A stretch of DNA of 64,000 nt from Nitzschia sp. DOCU1. Its lineage: Eukaryota > Bacillariophyta > Bacillariophyceae > Bacillariales > Bacillariaceae. This document shows, in pieces, positions 11,988 through 23,185 of this stretch. Each line of letters opens with the position of its first letter. Position 1 is the first letter of the stretch. The notes under the pieces are model-generated. The model saw only the letters and a list, made by a program, of their open reading frames with translations. It was not told the DNA's origin and searched no databases. The position numbers were made by a program, and so were the translations under genes. Location: assembly GCA_951394045.1 (NCBI GenBank), contig OX595994.1, positions 1,736,001 to 1,800,000 of the forward strand, written 5' to 3'.

Positions 11988-12332
11988 ATGGCCGCAATCC
12001 CCCCAATCTCACGGGCAGAACAAAAATGGTTGTACCACCATTTTGGCGAGAGCCATGCTCTCGCACACAACAATACACCGGGACCTCAAAGTGTCCAAAA
12101 CGACTATTTTGAAGTGGAACACAGCCTTTTGGCATGGAAGGCAGATTGGATGAAGACTTTCTTCACAGTATTCGGTGCTGCCCTTCTGTATGCCTATGCT
12201 ACAAACGAGACTTTTCTTTCTCATGTTCAAATCTGGATGGTTGGCTTAGCCGCATTTTTATTGCTCGCAAGGGTCGTGTCCTCTTTCATTTATCTGGGCA
12301 TAAAGAGGCGGTGGCGGCGGAAGGTCTCGTGA
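11988..12332 (+). CDS. Hypothetical small membrane protein, array copy 1
   Basis: A 114-residue open frame beginning MAAIPPISRAEQKW. Residues about 55-70 (FFTVFGAALLYAYA) and 82-104 (IWMVGLAAFLLLARVVSSF) are hydrophobic, followed by a strongly basic tail (KRRWRRK), which suggests two membrane helices with a cytosolic C-terminus. There is no signal peptide and I recognise no family. In the same frame upstream, a second frame (11730..11921, with HNHHSSKENEWKQLKKG) is separated only by TAG at 11919-11921, so a longer or spliced gene is possible; no convincing intron was found. Whether any copy is expressed is unknown. Confidence 0.4.
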   Translation: MAAIPPISRAEQKWLYHHFGESHALAHNNTPGPQSVQNDYFEVEHSLLAWKADWMKTFFTVFGAALLYAYATNETFLSHVQIWMVGLAAFLLLARVVSSFIYLGIKRRWRRKVS

Positions 12333-13323
12333 TCAAGCATGGGGCAAACTACTACTACGATGGATTTGCCATGAGAAGAGTTCAAGGCTCGATTGCGAAA
12401 TGCTAGTTGGGCCTGATTTGGCATTTCGTGATTTTCAGATGGCTATGAAATCAGGCTAGAGTCAATTATGTTCGATCGTTGAGGCGATGGAAGCGAGATG
12501 TGAGGAAAGCTGTCGTGGAGTGGGCAGAGATTTGCAAGGCAGTTGTGGCTCCTGTTGCACAATTACCACGATGACTAAGAACACAGTACTAGTAGTAATG
12601 AGAAGTAGCAGCATCAATGAGTATCTGAAATGTGTAATCTACTACTTCTGTATAATAACTCATCTCGTCGTCGACAAGTAGTAGTCAACAGTCGAAATCG
12701 CATGCAGTAATAAAGAATATGGGACTCACTTGACTTGTGTCAAAGTTGTCGAGTAAGTCCATTATCCCAAACCCCGTGCGTAGACTTCCTACCAGGCAGG
12801 GGGGTCGTCGTCGTAGTGTAAATGTCGGCCAAAGATGACCGGAAAATTCGCCAGATGTTTGGATCTTCGCCTTTTTCCGGTCACCGCGCGATATTCTACA
12901 TGGTATTTGTCGTCCAGTTTGGCCGGAAAAAGTCAAAAGAGACTTGGCCCCCAAGCCCGCCTTTTTCCAAGAAAATCGCGCGGGATTATTTTTCAGCCAA
13001 AGATCTTTCAGTTTTGTCGGCCATCCGGGACGATAAAATCACGCGCGCATATTGCGCCGTACTGATTGTACACCTCTACCGGCCACGCTTTCATTTCCTC
13101 AGAAGATCGTCTACCGAGACCGCCGACAATGACAAAGATTCGAGCCTCCCGCCCCATCACAATGCCGGATCATAACCACCACAGCAGCAAGGAAAACGAA
13201 TGGAAGCAACTAAAAAAAGGCTCATCGCAAGCCATATTTAATTTGGACTACCGGTAGTTCAGGTCTCTTGCTCCGAGACATCGTCACAGAACAGGCCGCC
13301 CATGGCACTGCTGCCATTCCGGA

Positions 13324-13668
13324 ATGGCCGCAATCCCCCCAATCTCACGGGCAGAACAAAAATGGTTGTACCACCATTTTGGCGAGAGCCATGCTCTCGC
13401 ACACAACAATACACCGGGACCTCAAAGTGTCCAAAACGACTATTTTGAAGTGGAACACAGCCTTTTGGCATGGAAGGCAGATTGGATGAAGACTTTCTTC
13501 ACAGTATTCGGTGCTGCCCTTCTGTATGCCTATGCTACAAACGAGACTTTTCTTTCTCATGTTCAAATCTGGATGGTTGGCTTAGCCGCATTTTTATTGC
13601 TCGCAAGGGTCGTGTCCTCTTTCATTTATCTGGGCATAAAGAGGCGGTGGCGGCGGAAGGTCTCGTGA
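13324..13668 (+). CDS. Hypothetical small membrane protein, array copy 2
   Basis: Identical to the ORF at 11988..12332, shifted by one repeat unit. Confidence 0.35.
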   Translation: MAAIPPISRAEQKWLYHHFGESHALAHNNTPGPQSVQNDYFEVEHSLLAWKADWMKTFFTVFGAALLYAYATNETFLSHVQIWMVGLAAFLLLARVVSSFIYLGIKRRWRRKVS

Positions 13669-14659
13669 TCAAGCATGGGGCAAACTACTACTACGATGGA
13701 TTTGCCATGAGAAGAGTTCAAGGCTCGATTGCGAAATGCTAGTTGGGCCTGATTTGGCATTTCGTGATTTTCAGATGGCTATGAAATCAGGCTAGAGTCA
13801 ATTATGTTCGATCGTTGAGGCGATGGAAGCGAGATGTGAGGAAAGCTGTCGTGGAGTGGGCAGAGATTTGCAAGGCAGTTGTGGCTCCTGTTGCACAATT
13901 ACCACGATGACTAAGAACACAGTACTAGTAGTAATGAGAAGTAGCAGCATCAATGAGTATCTGAAATGTGTAATCTACTACTTCTGTATAATAACTCATC
14001 TCGTCGTCGACAAGTAGTAGTCAACAGTCGAAATCGCATGCAGTAATAAAGAATATGGGACTCACTTGACTTGTGTCAAAGTTGTCGAGTAAGTCCATTA
14101 TCCCAAACCCCGTGCGTAGACTTCCTACCAGGCAGGGGGGTCGTCGTCGTAGTGTAAATGTCGGCCAAAGATGACCGGAAAATTCGCCAGATGTTTGGAT
14201 CTTCGCCTTTTTCCGGTCACCGCGCGATATTCTACATGGTATTTGTCGTCCAGTTTGGCCGGAAAAAGTCAAAAGAGACTTGGCCCCCAAGCCCGCCTTT
14301 TTCCAAGAAAATCGCGCGGGATTATTTTTCAGCCAAAGATCTTTCAGTTTTGTCGGCCATCCGGGACGATAAAATCACGCGCGCATATTGCGCCGTACTG
14401 ATTGTACACCTCTACCGGCCACGCTTTCATTTCCTCAGAAGATCGTCTACCGAGACCGCCGACAATGACAAAGATTCGAGCCTCCCGCCCCATCACAATG
14501 CCGGATCATAACCACCACAGCAGCAAGGAAAACGAATGGAAGCAACTAAAAAAAGGCTCATCGCAAGCCATATTTAATTTGGACTACCGGTAGTTCAGGT
14601 CTCTTGCTCCGAGACATCGTCACAGAACAGGCCGCCCATGGCACTGCTGCCATTCCGGA

Positions 14660-15004
14660 ATGGCCGCAATCCCCCCAATCTCACGGGCAGAACAAAAATG
14701 GTTGTACCACCATTTTGGCGAGAGCCATGCTCTCGCACACAACAATACACCGGGACCTCAAAGTGTCCAAAACGACTATTTTGAAGTGGAACACAGCCTT
14801 TTGGCATGGAAGGCAGATTGGATGAAGACTTTCTTCACAGTATTCGGTGCTGCCCTTCTGTATGCCTATGCTACAAACGAGACTTTTCTTTCTCATGTTC
14901 AAATCTGGATGGTTGGCTTAGCCGCATTTTTATTGCTCGCAAGGGTCGTGTCCTCTTTCATTTATCTGGGCATAAAGAGGCGGTGGCGGCGGAAGGTCTC
15001 GTGA
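14660..15004 (+). CDS. Hypothetical small membrane protein, array copy 3
   Basis: Identical to the ORF at 11988..12332. Confidence 0.35.
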   Translation: MAAIPPISRAEQKWLYHHFGESHALAHNNTPGPQSVQNDYFEVEHSLLAWKADWMKTFFTVFGAALLYAYATNETFLSHVQIWMVGLAAFLLLARVVSSFIYLGIKRRWRRKVS

Positions 15005-15995
15005 TCAAGCATGGGGCAAACTACTACTACGATGGATTTGCCATGAGAAGAGTTCAAGGCTCGATTGCGAAATGCTAGTTGGGCCTGATTTGGCATTTCG
15101 TGATTTTCAGATGGCTATGAAATCAGGCTAGAGTCAATTATGTTCGATCGTTGAGGCGATGGAAGCGAGATGTGAGGAAAGCTGTCGTGGAGTGGGCAGA
15201 GATTTGCAAGGCAGTTGTGGCTCCTGTTGCACAATTACCACGATGACTAAGAACACAGTACTAGTAGTAATGAGAAGTAGCAGCATCAATGAGTATCTGA
15301 AATGTGTAATCTACTACTTCTGTATAATAACTCATCTCGTCGTCGACAAGTAGTAGTCAACAGTCGAAATCGCATGCAGTAATAAAGAATATGGGACTCA
15401 CTTGACTTGTGTCAAAGTTGTCGAGTAAGTCCATTATCCCAAACCCCGTGCGTAGACTTCCTACCAGGCAGGGGGGTCGTCGTCGTAGTGTAAATGTCGG
15501 CCAAAGATGACCGGAAAATTCGCCAGATGTTTGGATCTTCGCCTTTTTCCGGTCACCGCGCGATATTCTACATGGTATTTGTCGTCCAGTTTGGCCGGAA
15601 AAAGTCAAAAGAGACTTGGCCCCCAAGCCCGCCTTTTTCCAAGAAAATCGCGCGGGATTATTTTTCAGCCAAAGATCTTTCAGTTTTGTCGGCCATCCGG
15701 GACGATAAAATCACGCGCGCATATTGCGCCGTACTGATTGTACACCTCTACCGGCCACGCTTTCATTTCCTCAGAAGATCGTCTACCGAGACCGCCGACA
15801 ATGACAAAGATTCGAGCCTCCCGCCCCATCACAATGCCGGATCATAACCACCACAGCAGCAAGGAAAACGAATGGAAGCAACTAAAAAAAGGCTCATCGC
15901 AAGCCATATTTAATTTGGACTACCGGTAGTTCAGGTCTCTTGCTCCGAGACATCGTCACAGAACAGGCCGCCCATGGCACTGCTGCCATTCCGGA

Positions 15996-16340
15996 ATGGC
16001 CGCAATCCCCCCAATCTCACGGGCAGAACAAAAATGGTTGTACCACCATTTTGGCGAGAGCCATGCTCTCGCACACAACAATACACCGGGACCTCAAAGT
16101 GTCCAAAACGACTATTTTGAAGTGGAACACAGCCTTTTGGCATGGAAGGCAGATTGGATGAAGACTTTCTTCACAGTATTCGGTGCTGCCCTTCTGTATG
16201 CCTATGCTACAAACGAGACTTTTCTTTCTCATGTTCAAATCTGGATGGTTGGCTTAGCCGCATTTTTATTGCTCGCAAGGGTCGTGTCCTCTTTCATTTA
16301 TCTGGGCATAAAGAGGCGGTGGCGGCGGAAGGTCTCGTGA
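15996..16340 (+). CDS. Hypothetical small membrane protein, array copy 4
   Basis: Identical to the ORF at 11988..12332. Confidence 0.35.
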   Translation: MAAIPPISRAEQKWLYHHFGESHALAHNNTPGPQSVQNDYFEVEHSLLAWKADWMKTFFTVFGAALLYAYATNETFLSHVQIWMVGLAAFLLLARVVSSFIYLGIKRRWRRKVS

Positions 16341-17331
16341 TCAAGCATGGGGCAAACTACTACTACGATGGATTTGCCATGAGAAGAGTTCAAGGCTCGA
16401 TTGCGAAATGCTAGTTGGGCCTGATTTGGCATTTCGTGATTTTCAGATGGCTATGAAATCAGGCTAGAGTCAATTATGTTCGATCGTTGAGGCGATGGAA
16501 GCGAGATGTGAGGAAAGCTGTCGTGGAGTGGGCAGAGATTTGCAAGGCAGTTGTGGCTCCTGTTGCACAATTACCACGATGACTAAGAACACAGTACTAG
16601 TAGTAATGAGAAGTAGCAGCATCAATGAGTATCTGAAATGTGTAATCTACTACTTCTGTATAATAACTCATCTCGTCGTCGACAAGTAGTAGTCAACAGT
16701 CGAAATCGCATGCAGTAATAAAGAATATGGGACTCACTTGACTTGTGTCAAAGTTGTCGAGTAAGTCCATTATCCCAAACCCCGTGCGTAGACTTCCTAC
16801 CAGGCAGGGGGGTCGTCGTCGTAGTGTAAATGTCGGCCAAAGATGACCGGAAAATTCGCCAGATGTTTGGATCTTCGCCTTTTTCCGGTCACCGCGCGAT
16901 ATTCTACATGGTATTTGTCGTCCAGTTTGGCCGGAAAAAGTCAAAAGAGACTTGGCCCCCAAGCCCGCCTTTTTCCAAGAAAATCGCGCGGGATTATTTT
17001 TCAGCCAAAGATCTTTCAGTTTTGTCGGCCATCCGGGACGATAAAATCACGCGCGCATATTGCGCCGTACTGATTGTACACCTCTACCGGCCACGCTTTC
17101 ATTTCCTCAGAAGATCGTCTACCGAGACCGCCGACAATGACAAAGATTCGAGCCTCCCGCCCCATCACAATGCCGGATCATAACCACCACAGCAGCAAGG
17201 AAAACGAATGGAAGCAACTAAAAAAAGGCTCATCGCAAGCCATATTTAATTTGGACTACCGGTAGTTCAGGTCTCTTGCTCCGAGACATCGTCACAGAAC
17301 AGGCCGCCCATGGCACTGCTGCCATTCCGGA

Positions 17332-17676
17332 ATGGCCGCAATCCCCCCAATCTCACGGGCAGAACAAAAATGGTTGTACCACCATTTTGGCGAGAGCCAT
17401 GCTCTCGCACACAACAATACACCGGGACCTCAAAGTGTCCAAAACGACTATTTTGAAGTGGAACACAGCCTTTTGGCATGGAAGGCAGATTGGATGAAGA
17501 CTTTCTTCACAGTATTCGGTGCTGCCCTTCTGTATGCCTATGCTACAAACGAGACTTTTCTTTCTCATGTTCAAATCTGGATGGTTGGCTTAGCCGCATT
17601 TTTATTGCTCGCAAGGGTCGTGTCCTCTTTCATTTATCTGGGCATAAAGAGGCGGTGGCGGCGGAAGGTCTCGTGA
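17332..17676 (+). CDS. Hypothetical small membrane protein, array copy 5
   Basis: Identical to the ORF at 11988..12332. Confidence 0.35.
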   Translation: MAAIPPISRAEQKWLYHHFGESHALAHNNTPGPQSVQNDYFEVEHSLLAWKADWMKTFFTVFGAALLYAYATNETFLSHVQIWMVGLAAFLLLARVVSSFIYLGIKRRWRRKVS

Positions 17677-18667
17677 TCAAGCATGGGGCAAACTACTACT
17701 ACGATGGATTTGCCATGAGAAGAGTTCAAGGCTCGATTGCGAAATGCTAGTTGGGCCTGATTTGGCATTTCGTGATTTTCAGATGGCTATGAAATCAGGC
17801 TAGAGTCAATTATGTTCGATCGTTGAGGCGATGGAAGCGAGATGTGAGGAAAGCTGTCGTGGAGTGGGCAGAGATTTGCAAGGCAGTTGTGGCTCCTGTT
17901 GCACAATTACCACGATGACTAAGAACACAGTACTAGTAGTAATGAGAAGTAGCAGCATCAATGAGTATCTGAAATGTGTAATCTACTACTTCTGTATAAT
18001 AACTCATCTCGTCGTCGACAAGTAGTAGTCAACAGTCGAAATCGCATGCAGTAATAAAGAATATGGGACTCACTTGACTTGTGTCAAAGTTGTCGAGTAA
18101 GTCCATTATCCCAAACCCCGTGCGTAGACTTCCTACCAGGCAGGGGGGTCGTCGTCGTAGTGTAAATGTCGGCCAAAGATGACCGGAAAATTCGCCAGAT
18201 GTTTGGATCTTCGCCTTTTTCCGGTCACCGCGCGATATTCTACATGGTATTTGTCGTCCAGTTTGGCCGGAAAAAGTCAAAAGAGACTTGGCCCCCAAGC
18301 CCGCCTTTTTCCAAGAAAATCGCGCGGGATTATTTTTCAGCCAAAGATCTTTCAGTTTTGTCGGCCATCCGGGACGATAAAATCACGCGCGCATATTGCG
18401 CCGTACTGATTGTACACCTCTACCGGCCACGCTTTCATTTCCTCAGAAGATCGTCTACCGAGACCGCCGACAATGACAAAGATTCGAGCCTCCCGCCCCA
18501 TCACAATGCCGGATCATAACCACCACAGCAGCAAGGAAAACGAATGGAAGCAACTAAAAAAAGGCTCATCGCAAGCCATATTTAATTTGGACTACCGGTA
18601 GTTCAGGTCTCTTGCTCCGAGACATCGTCACAGAACAGGCCGCCCATGGCACTGCTGCCATTCCGGA

Positions 18668-19012
18668 ATGGCCGCAATCCCCCCAATCTCACGGGCAGAA
18701 CAAAAATGGTTGTACCACCATTTTGGCGAGAGCCATGCTCTCGCACACAACAATACACCGGGACCTCAAAGTGTCCAAAACGACTATTTTGAAGTGGAAC
18801 ACAGCCTTTTGGCATGGAAGGCAGATTGGATGAAGACTTTCTTCACAGTATTCGGTGCTGCCCTTCTGTATGCCTATGCTACAAACGAGACTTTTCTTTC
18901 TCATGTTCAAATCTGGATGGTTGGCTTAGCCGCATTTTTATTGCTCGCAAGGGTCGTGTCCTCTTTCATTTATCTGGGCATAAAGAGGCGGTGGCGGCGG
19001 AAGGTCTCGTGA
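18668..19012 (+). CDS. Hypothetical small membrane protein, array copy 6
   Basis: Identical to the ORF at 11988..12332. Confidence 0.35.
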   Translation: MAAIPPISRAEQKWLYHHFGESHALAHNNTPGPQSVQNDYFEVEHSLLAWKADWMKTFFTVFGAALLYAYATNETFLSHVQIWMVGLAAFLLLARVVSSFIYLGIKRRWRRKVS

Positions 19013-20003
19013 TCAAGCATGGGGCAAACTACTACTACGATGGATTTGCCATGAGAAGAGTTCAAGGCTCGATTGCGAAATGCTAGTTGGGCCTGATTTG
19101 GCATTTCGTGATTTTCAGATGGCTATGAAATCAGGCTAGAGTCAATTATGTTCGATCGTTGAGGCGATGGAAGCGAGATGTGAGGAAAGCTGTCGTGGAG
19201 TGGGCAGAGATTTGCAAGGCAGTTGTGGCTCCTGTTGCACAATTACCACGATGACTAAGAACACAGTACTAGTAGTAATGAGAAGTAGCAGCATCAATGA
19301 GTATCTGAAATGTGTAATCTACTACTTCTGTATAATAACTCATCTCGTCGTCGACAAGTAGTAGTCAACAGTCGAAATCGCATGCAGTAATAAAGAATAT
19401 GGGACTCACTTGACTTGTGTCAAAGTTGTCGAGTAAGTCCATTATCCCAAACCCCGTGCGTAGACTTCCTACCAGGCAGGGGGGTCGTCGTCGTAGTGTA
19501 AATGTCGGCCAAAGATGACCGGAAAATTCGCCAGATGTTTGGATCTTCGCCTTTTTCCGGTCACCGCGCGATATTCTACATGGTATTTGTCGTCCAGTTT
19601 GGCCGGAAAAAGTCAAAAGAGACTTGGCCCCCAAGCCCGCCTTTTTCCAAGAAAATCGCGCGGGATTATTTTTCAGCCAAAGATCTTTCAGTTTTGTCGG
19701 CCATCCGGGACGATAAAATCACGCGCGCATATTGCGCCGTACTGATTGTACACCTCTACCGGCCACGCTTTCATTTCCTCAGAAGATCGTCTACCGAGAC
19801 CGCCGACAATGACAAAGATTCGAGCCTCCCGCCCCATCACAATGCCGGATCATAACCACCACAGCAGCAAGGAAAACGAATGGAAGCAACTAAAAAAAGG
19901 CTCATCGCAAGCCATATTTAATTTGGACTACCGGTAGTTCAGGTCTCTTGCTCCGAGACATCGTCACAGAACAGGCCGCCCATGGCACTGCTGCCATTCC
20001 GGA

Positions 20004-20348
20004 ATGGCCGCAATCCCCCCAATCTCACGGGCAGAACAAAAATGGTTGTACCACCATTTTGGCGAGAGCCATGCTCTCGCACACAACAATACACCGGGAC
20101 CTCAAAGTGTCCAAAACGACTATTTTGAAGTGGAACACAGCCTTTTGGCATGGAAGGCAGATTGGATGAAGACTTTCTTCACAGTATTCGGTGCTGCCCT
20201 TCTGTATGCCTATGCTACAAACGAGACTTTTCTTTCTCATGTTCAAATCTGGATGGTTGGCTTAGCCGCATTTTTATTGCTCGCAAGGGTCGTGTCCTCT
20301 TTCATTTATCTGGGCATAAAGAGGCGGTGGCGGCGGAAGGTCTCGTGA
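20004..20348 (+). CDS. Hypothetical small membrane protein, array copy 7
   Basis: Identical to the ORF at 11988..12332. The single base change in this repeat copy (20766) lies outside the ORF. Confidence 0.35.
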   Translation: MAAIPPISRAEQKWLYHHFGESHALAHNNTPGPQSVQNDYFEVEHSLLAWKADWMKTFFTVFGAALLYAYATNETFLSHVQIWMVGLAAFLLLARVVSSFIYLGIKRRWRRKVS

Positions 20349-21232
20349 TCAAGCATGGGGCAAACTACTACTACGATGGATTTGCCATGAGAAGAGTTCA
20401 AGGCTCGATTGCGAAATGCTAGTTGGGCCTGATTTGGCATTTCGTGATTTTCAGATGGCTATGAAATCAGGCTAGAGTCAATTATGTTCGATCGTTGAGG
20501 CGATGGAAGCGAGATGTGAGGAAAGCTGTCGTGGAGTGGGCAGAGATTTGCAAGGCAGTTGTGGCTCCTGTTGCACAATTACCACGATGACTAAGAACAC
20601 AGTACTAGTAGTAATGAGAAGTAGCAGCATCAATGAGTATCTGAAATGTGTAATCTACTACTTCTGTATAATAACTCATCTCGTCGTCGACAAGTAGTAG
20701 TCAACAGTCGAAATCGCATGCAGTAATAAAGAATATGGGACTCACTTGACTTGTGTCAAAGTTGTGGAGTAAGTCCATTATCCCAAACCCCGTGCGTAGA
20801 CTTCCTACCAGGCAGGGGGGTCGTCGTCGTAGTGTAAATGTCGGCCAAAGATGACCGGAAAATTCGCCAGATGTTTGGATCTTTGAGCATTCAGTGTCGG
20901 AATCGTCTGTCCATCTTCAGGACCAGTCTGGCCATCTGCAGGCCTCCAGGTGGTGGGCACTTTGTCGCCGCGTCCACTCAACGTCAGTCGACACCAAATC
21001 AGCGGCGAGGAGGGTTGACCCATCATCATCATGTGAGGAACAACCCAGCTGGAAGGAACACTCGGGTACAACGAATCAAGTCCACGTGATAACATCCTTC
21101 CCGTTCTTGCATTGGTTCCTGGATTGCATAAGGTTGAGAACGTCGAAGACTGCATCAGTCATATTTGGAGTTCTAGTAGTCCCGAGAATAGAAGACCCAC
21201 AACGTTTCGAATCCGAACGTCAGGCTGCCACA

Positions 21233-22231
21233 ATGAAATACTTTCCAATGCAATCGTCGTCGCTGGCACTCGCGGTCGGCAGTTTATTCGCTGTCGTCTC
21301 ATCGACATCGGCCTTTGTAACGCCCTCCCCTTTTGGCATGCAGAGTCTACGTGTTCTAAGCTACACCCCTTCCGATGGACAAAGAAATTCGTTCCATCGG
21401 AGCAACTTTGCTCTGTCAGCAGGATATAATCGAGGGCAGCAACAACAGGAGACATTCCCCAAACCTCCTATGAACGAAGAAATTGCCCCCATCGAACTTC
21501 GTGTCGTTGTGCCCAACGCAGCAGGCAAGGACCAACCGCTTGGGGTCCTTCATCGAGACGAAGCTTTGGCCAAGGCGAAGGAAATGGGAGGGCTAGACTT
21601 GATTTTGGTCAACCCCAATTCGGATCCGCCGGTCTGCAAGATTGTCGATTATTCAAAATACCGATACATGCAAGAAAAGAAAGCCAAGGAGGTAAAGAAG
21701 AATTCCAAGGCAACCGAGATTAAGGAGGTCAAGATGAGTTACAAGATCGATGTGCATGATTACGATGTTAGAAGAAAGAATGCACTCAAGTTTCTGAATC
21801 AAGGAAACCGCGTTAAGTTTACTATTATGTTCCGTGGGCGAGAGGTGCAACACGATCAACTCGGGTTTGAGCTTTTGGATAAAATGGCGGCGGAATTGGA
21901 AGCGGTGAGCGTCCGCGAGGGACGGCCCAAACGTGAAGGACGCAATCTTTCACTGATCGTGTCCCCACGAGTAGAAGTTCTAAAGAAGGTCAACGAGAAG
22001 CGACGGCAAGAGGAGAAGGCCAGGAAAAAGAAGAAAGATGAATTGAAGGAGCAAAAGGCTGCTGGCGCTGGTGCAGGCATTGGTTCCTCGATCGCGACCC
22101 TGGCAGTCGCGGATGACGACGACGATGGTGATGACTTGGACGATGAAGACATTGATTTAGACAGCGATATTGAGTCATCATTGGACGATCTCTTCGGAAG
22201 TGATGGTCTTTCGGACGATCTTTTTGGATAA
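21233..22231 (+). CDS. infC: Plastid translation initiation factor IF-3
   Basis: A 332-residue single-exon protein. The N-terminus MKYFPMQSSSLALAVGSLF is a signal peptide ending at TSAFVTPSPFG, the A-F type cleavage motif of diatom plastid import. Residues about 80-240 carry both IF-3 domains: LGVLHRDEALAKAKEMGGLD, NSDPPVCKIVDYSKYRY, the basic linker with KKAKEVKK, then IDVHDYDVRRKNALKFL and KFTIMFRGREVQH. After the IF-3 core come a Lys/Glu-rich helix and a long Asp-rich tail (residues about 290-332) ending DDLFG, an extension bacterial IF-3 lacks. It should act in the chloroplast at 30S subunit binding and start-site selection. The frame is open upstream to 20894, but the signal peptide fixes the start. 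The promoter must lie in the 349 bp after the tandem array, or within its last copy. Confidence 0.92.
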   Translation: MKYFPMQSSSLALAVGSLFAVVSSTSAFVTPSPFGMQSLRVLSYTPSDGQRNSFHRSNFALSAGYNRGQQQQETFPKPPMNEEIAPIELRVVVPNAAGKDQPLGVLHRDEALAKAKEMGGLDLILVNPNSDPPVCKIVDYSKYRYMQEKKAKEVKKNSKATEIKEVKMSYKIDVHDYDVRRKNALKFLNQGNRVKFTIMFRGREVQHDQLGFELLDKMAAELEAVSVREGRPKREGRNLSLIVSPRVEVLKKVNEKRRQEEKARKKKKDELKEQKAAGAGAGIGSSIATLAVADDDDDGDDLDDEDIDLDSDIESSLDDLFGSDGLSDDLFG

Positions 22232-23185
22232 ATAACGACATTGCCGGAGATTCCTCCGCGGATGCTGGGTACTCGGAGCAACAATCAAGAGTAGTCCCAT
22301 CGAGCTTCGTAACAGTGACGCCTAGATATAAGTTCTGCAAAACAATAGTATTGCTGGTTGACAACATTCGTTGTTATAAGTAGCTATTTTTCTCTTTGAA
22401 AAGGTTGGAGAACCCGCCAACAAAAGCTGATCATCGTCATGATCCGTGTTAAGACAACCTAGGTACAGTACGATGATGACCTTTTCAGAGTTTCTACCTA
22501 CGATACCAATGTAGACCCTGGATTTCTACCAAACCTTCCCGTTGCCCTACTGATAAGGGCAGGGTATTTCCCCTCTAGTTTTGCGATGTTCTAACTAGAG
22601 GATATCACTATGCGGTGAATCTTTGAATTCGACTGAGTCGATTTTAACGGGGTAAGGCACAAGGTCGGAGTGGTCAATGAAGATGACGACGTGGTGTGAT
22701 AGGAGAAAACAAAAGGCCAAAGATCATTCGACTTGAAAGAGCCAATCATTTGAAGAGTATTTTGGCTTATCTTTCTGCCTTGGGCATATGTCGTCGTTCG
22801 ATCGTCACATATGTACCACAGCTCGAACGAATCCGTTGTACACGTACCCACGGTATCATGGACTCCAAAGGGAAGGTATCCTATGGATCCCCGCGCAAAG
22901 CACGATAACATGTGTCTTTCCCTTCCCGCCAGCAAAGGGTTTGCTGACCCCAAATAGCTTCACATTTTTTGTCATCACCATCATCAATCTGGAAATCCCG
23001 GCCACGTAGCTTTCTCCCCGAACTCACGTATTGCACCTGGTCAACTGCGGGACGGACAACCACCCACATTTCTTCAAGCCGACATCATCAGATACCAAAT
23101 TGTTTACCAAGAAGCAGATCCAAACTTCCATTTAGTTTCCAAGCCCAGACTTTTGCTAAGGGTGACTTCTTCCTACAACGCCCAC
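22232..23185. other. Intergenic, no supported gene
   Basis: About 950 bp between IF-3 and the ketoacyl-CoA synthase, which are transcribed in the same direction. Open frames here lack recognisable features. Confidence 0.5.

Larger units (their letters stand above)
11524..20883. repeat. Seven-copy tandem array, 1336-bp unit
   Basis: Seven head-to-tail copies of exactly 1336 bp start at 11524, 12860, 14196, 15532, 16868, 18204 and 19540. The array ends with an 8-bp repeat (TGGATCTT, 20876-20883) of the unit start, after which the sequence becomes unique. I found only one difference: C to G at 20766 in the last copy. Each unit holds a 114-residue plus-strand ORF with two hydrophobic segments and several inverted repeats. 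In copy 1 coordinates these are CTTTTTCCGG at 11535/11587, the palindrome at 11978-11991, hairpins at 12023-12044 and 12046-12064, and 9-bp stems with 28-nt spacers at 12411-12456 and 12639-12684. Either a very recent amplification or an assembly artefact fits this identity. Confidence 0.97.

Noticed and set aside
12685..12954. Minus-strand 89-codon frame spanning unit junctions
   Set aside because: It has no ATG-supported start or recognisable feature, and overlaps junction sequence differing at the array ends.
11524..20883. Seven repeats as a CRISPR array or centromeric satellite
   Set aside because: Units are 1336 bp without variable spacers, and the setting is a gene-containing eukaryotic region; nothing indicates CRISPR. 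Centromere role has no sequence support here.
20894..21232. In-frame 113-codon extension upstream of IF-3
   Set aside because: The plastid signal peptide starts at the ATG at 21233; the extension has no family similarity and begins at the edge of the tandem array.
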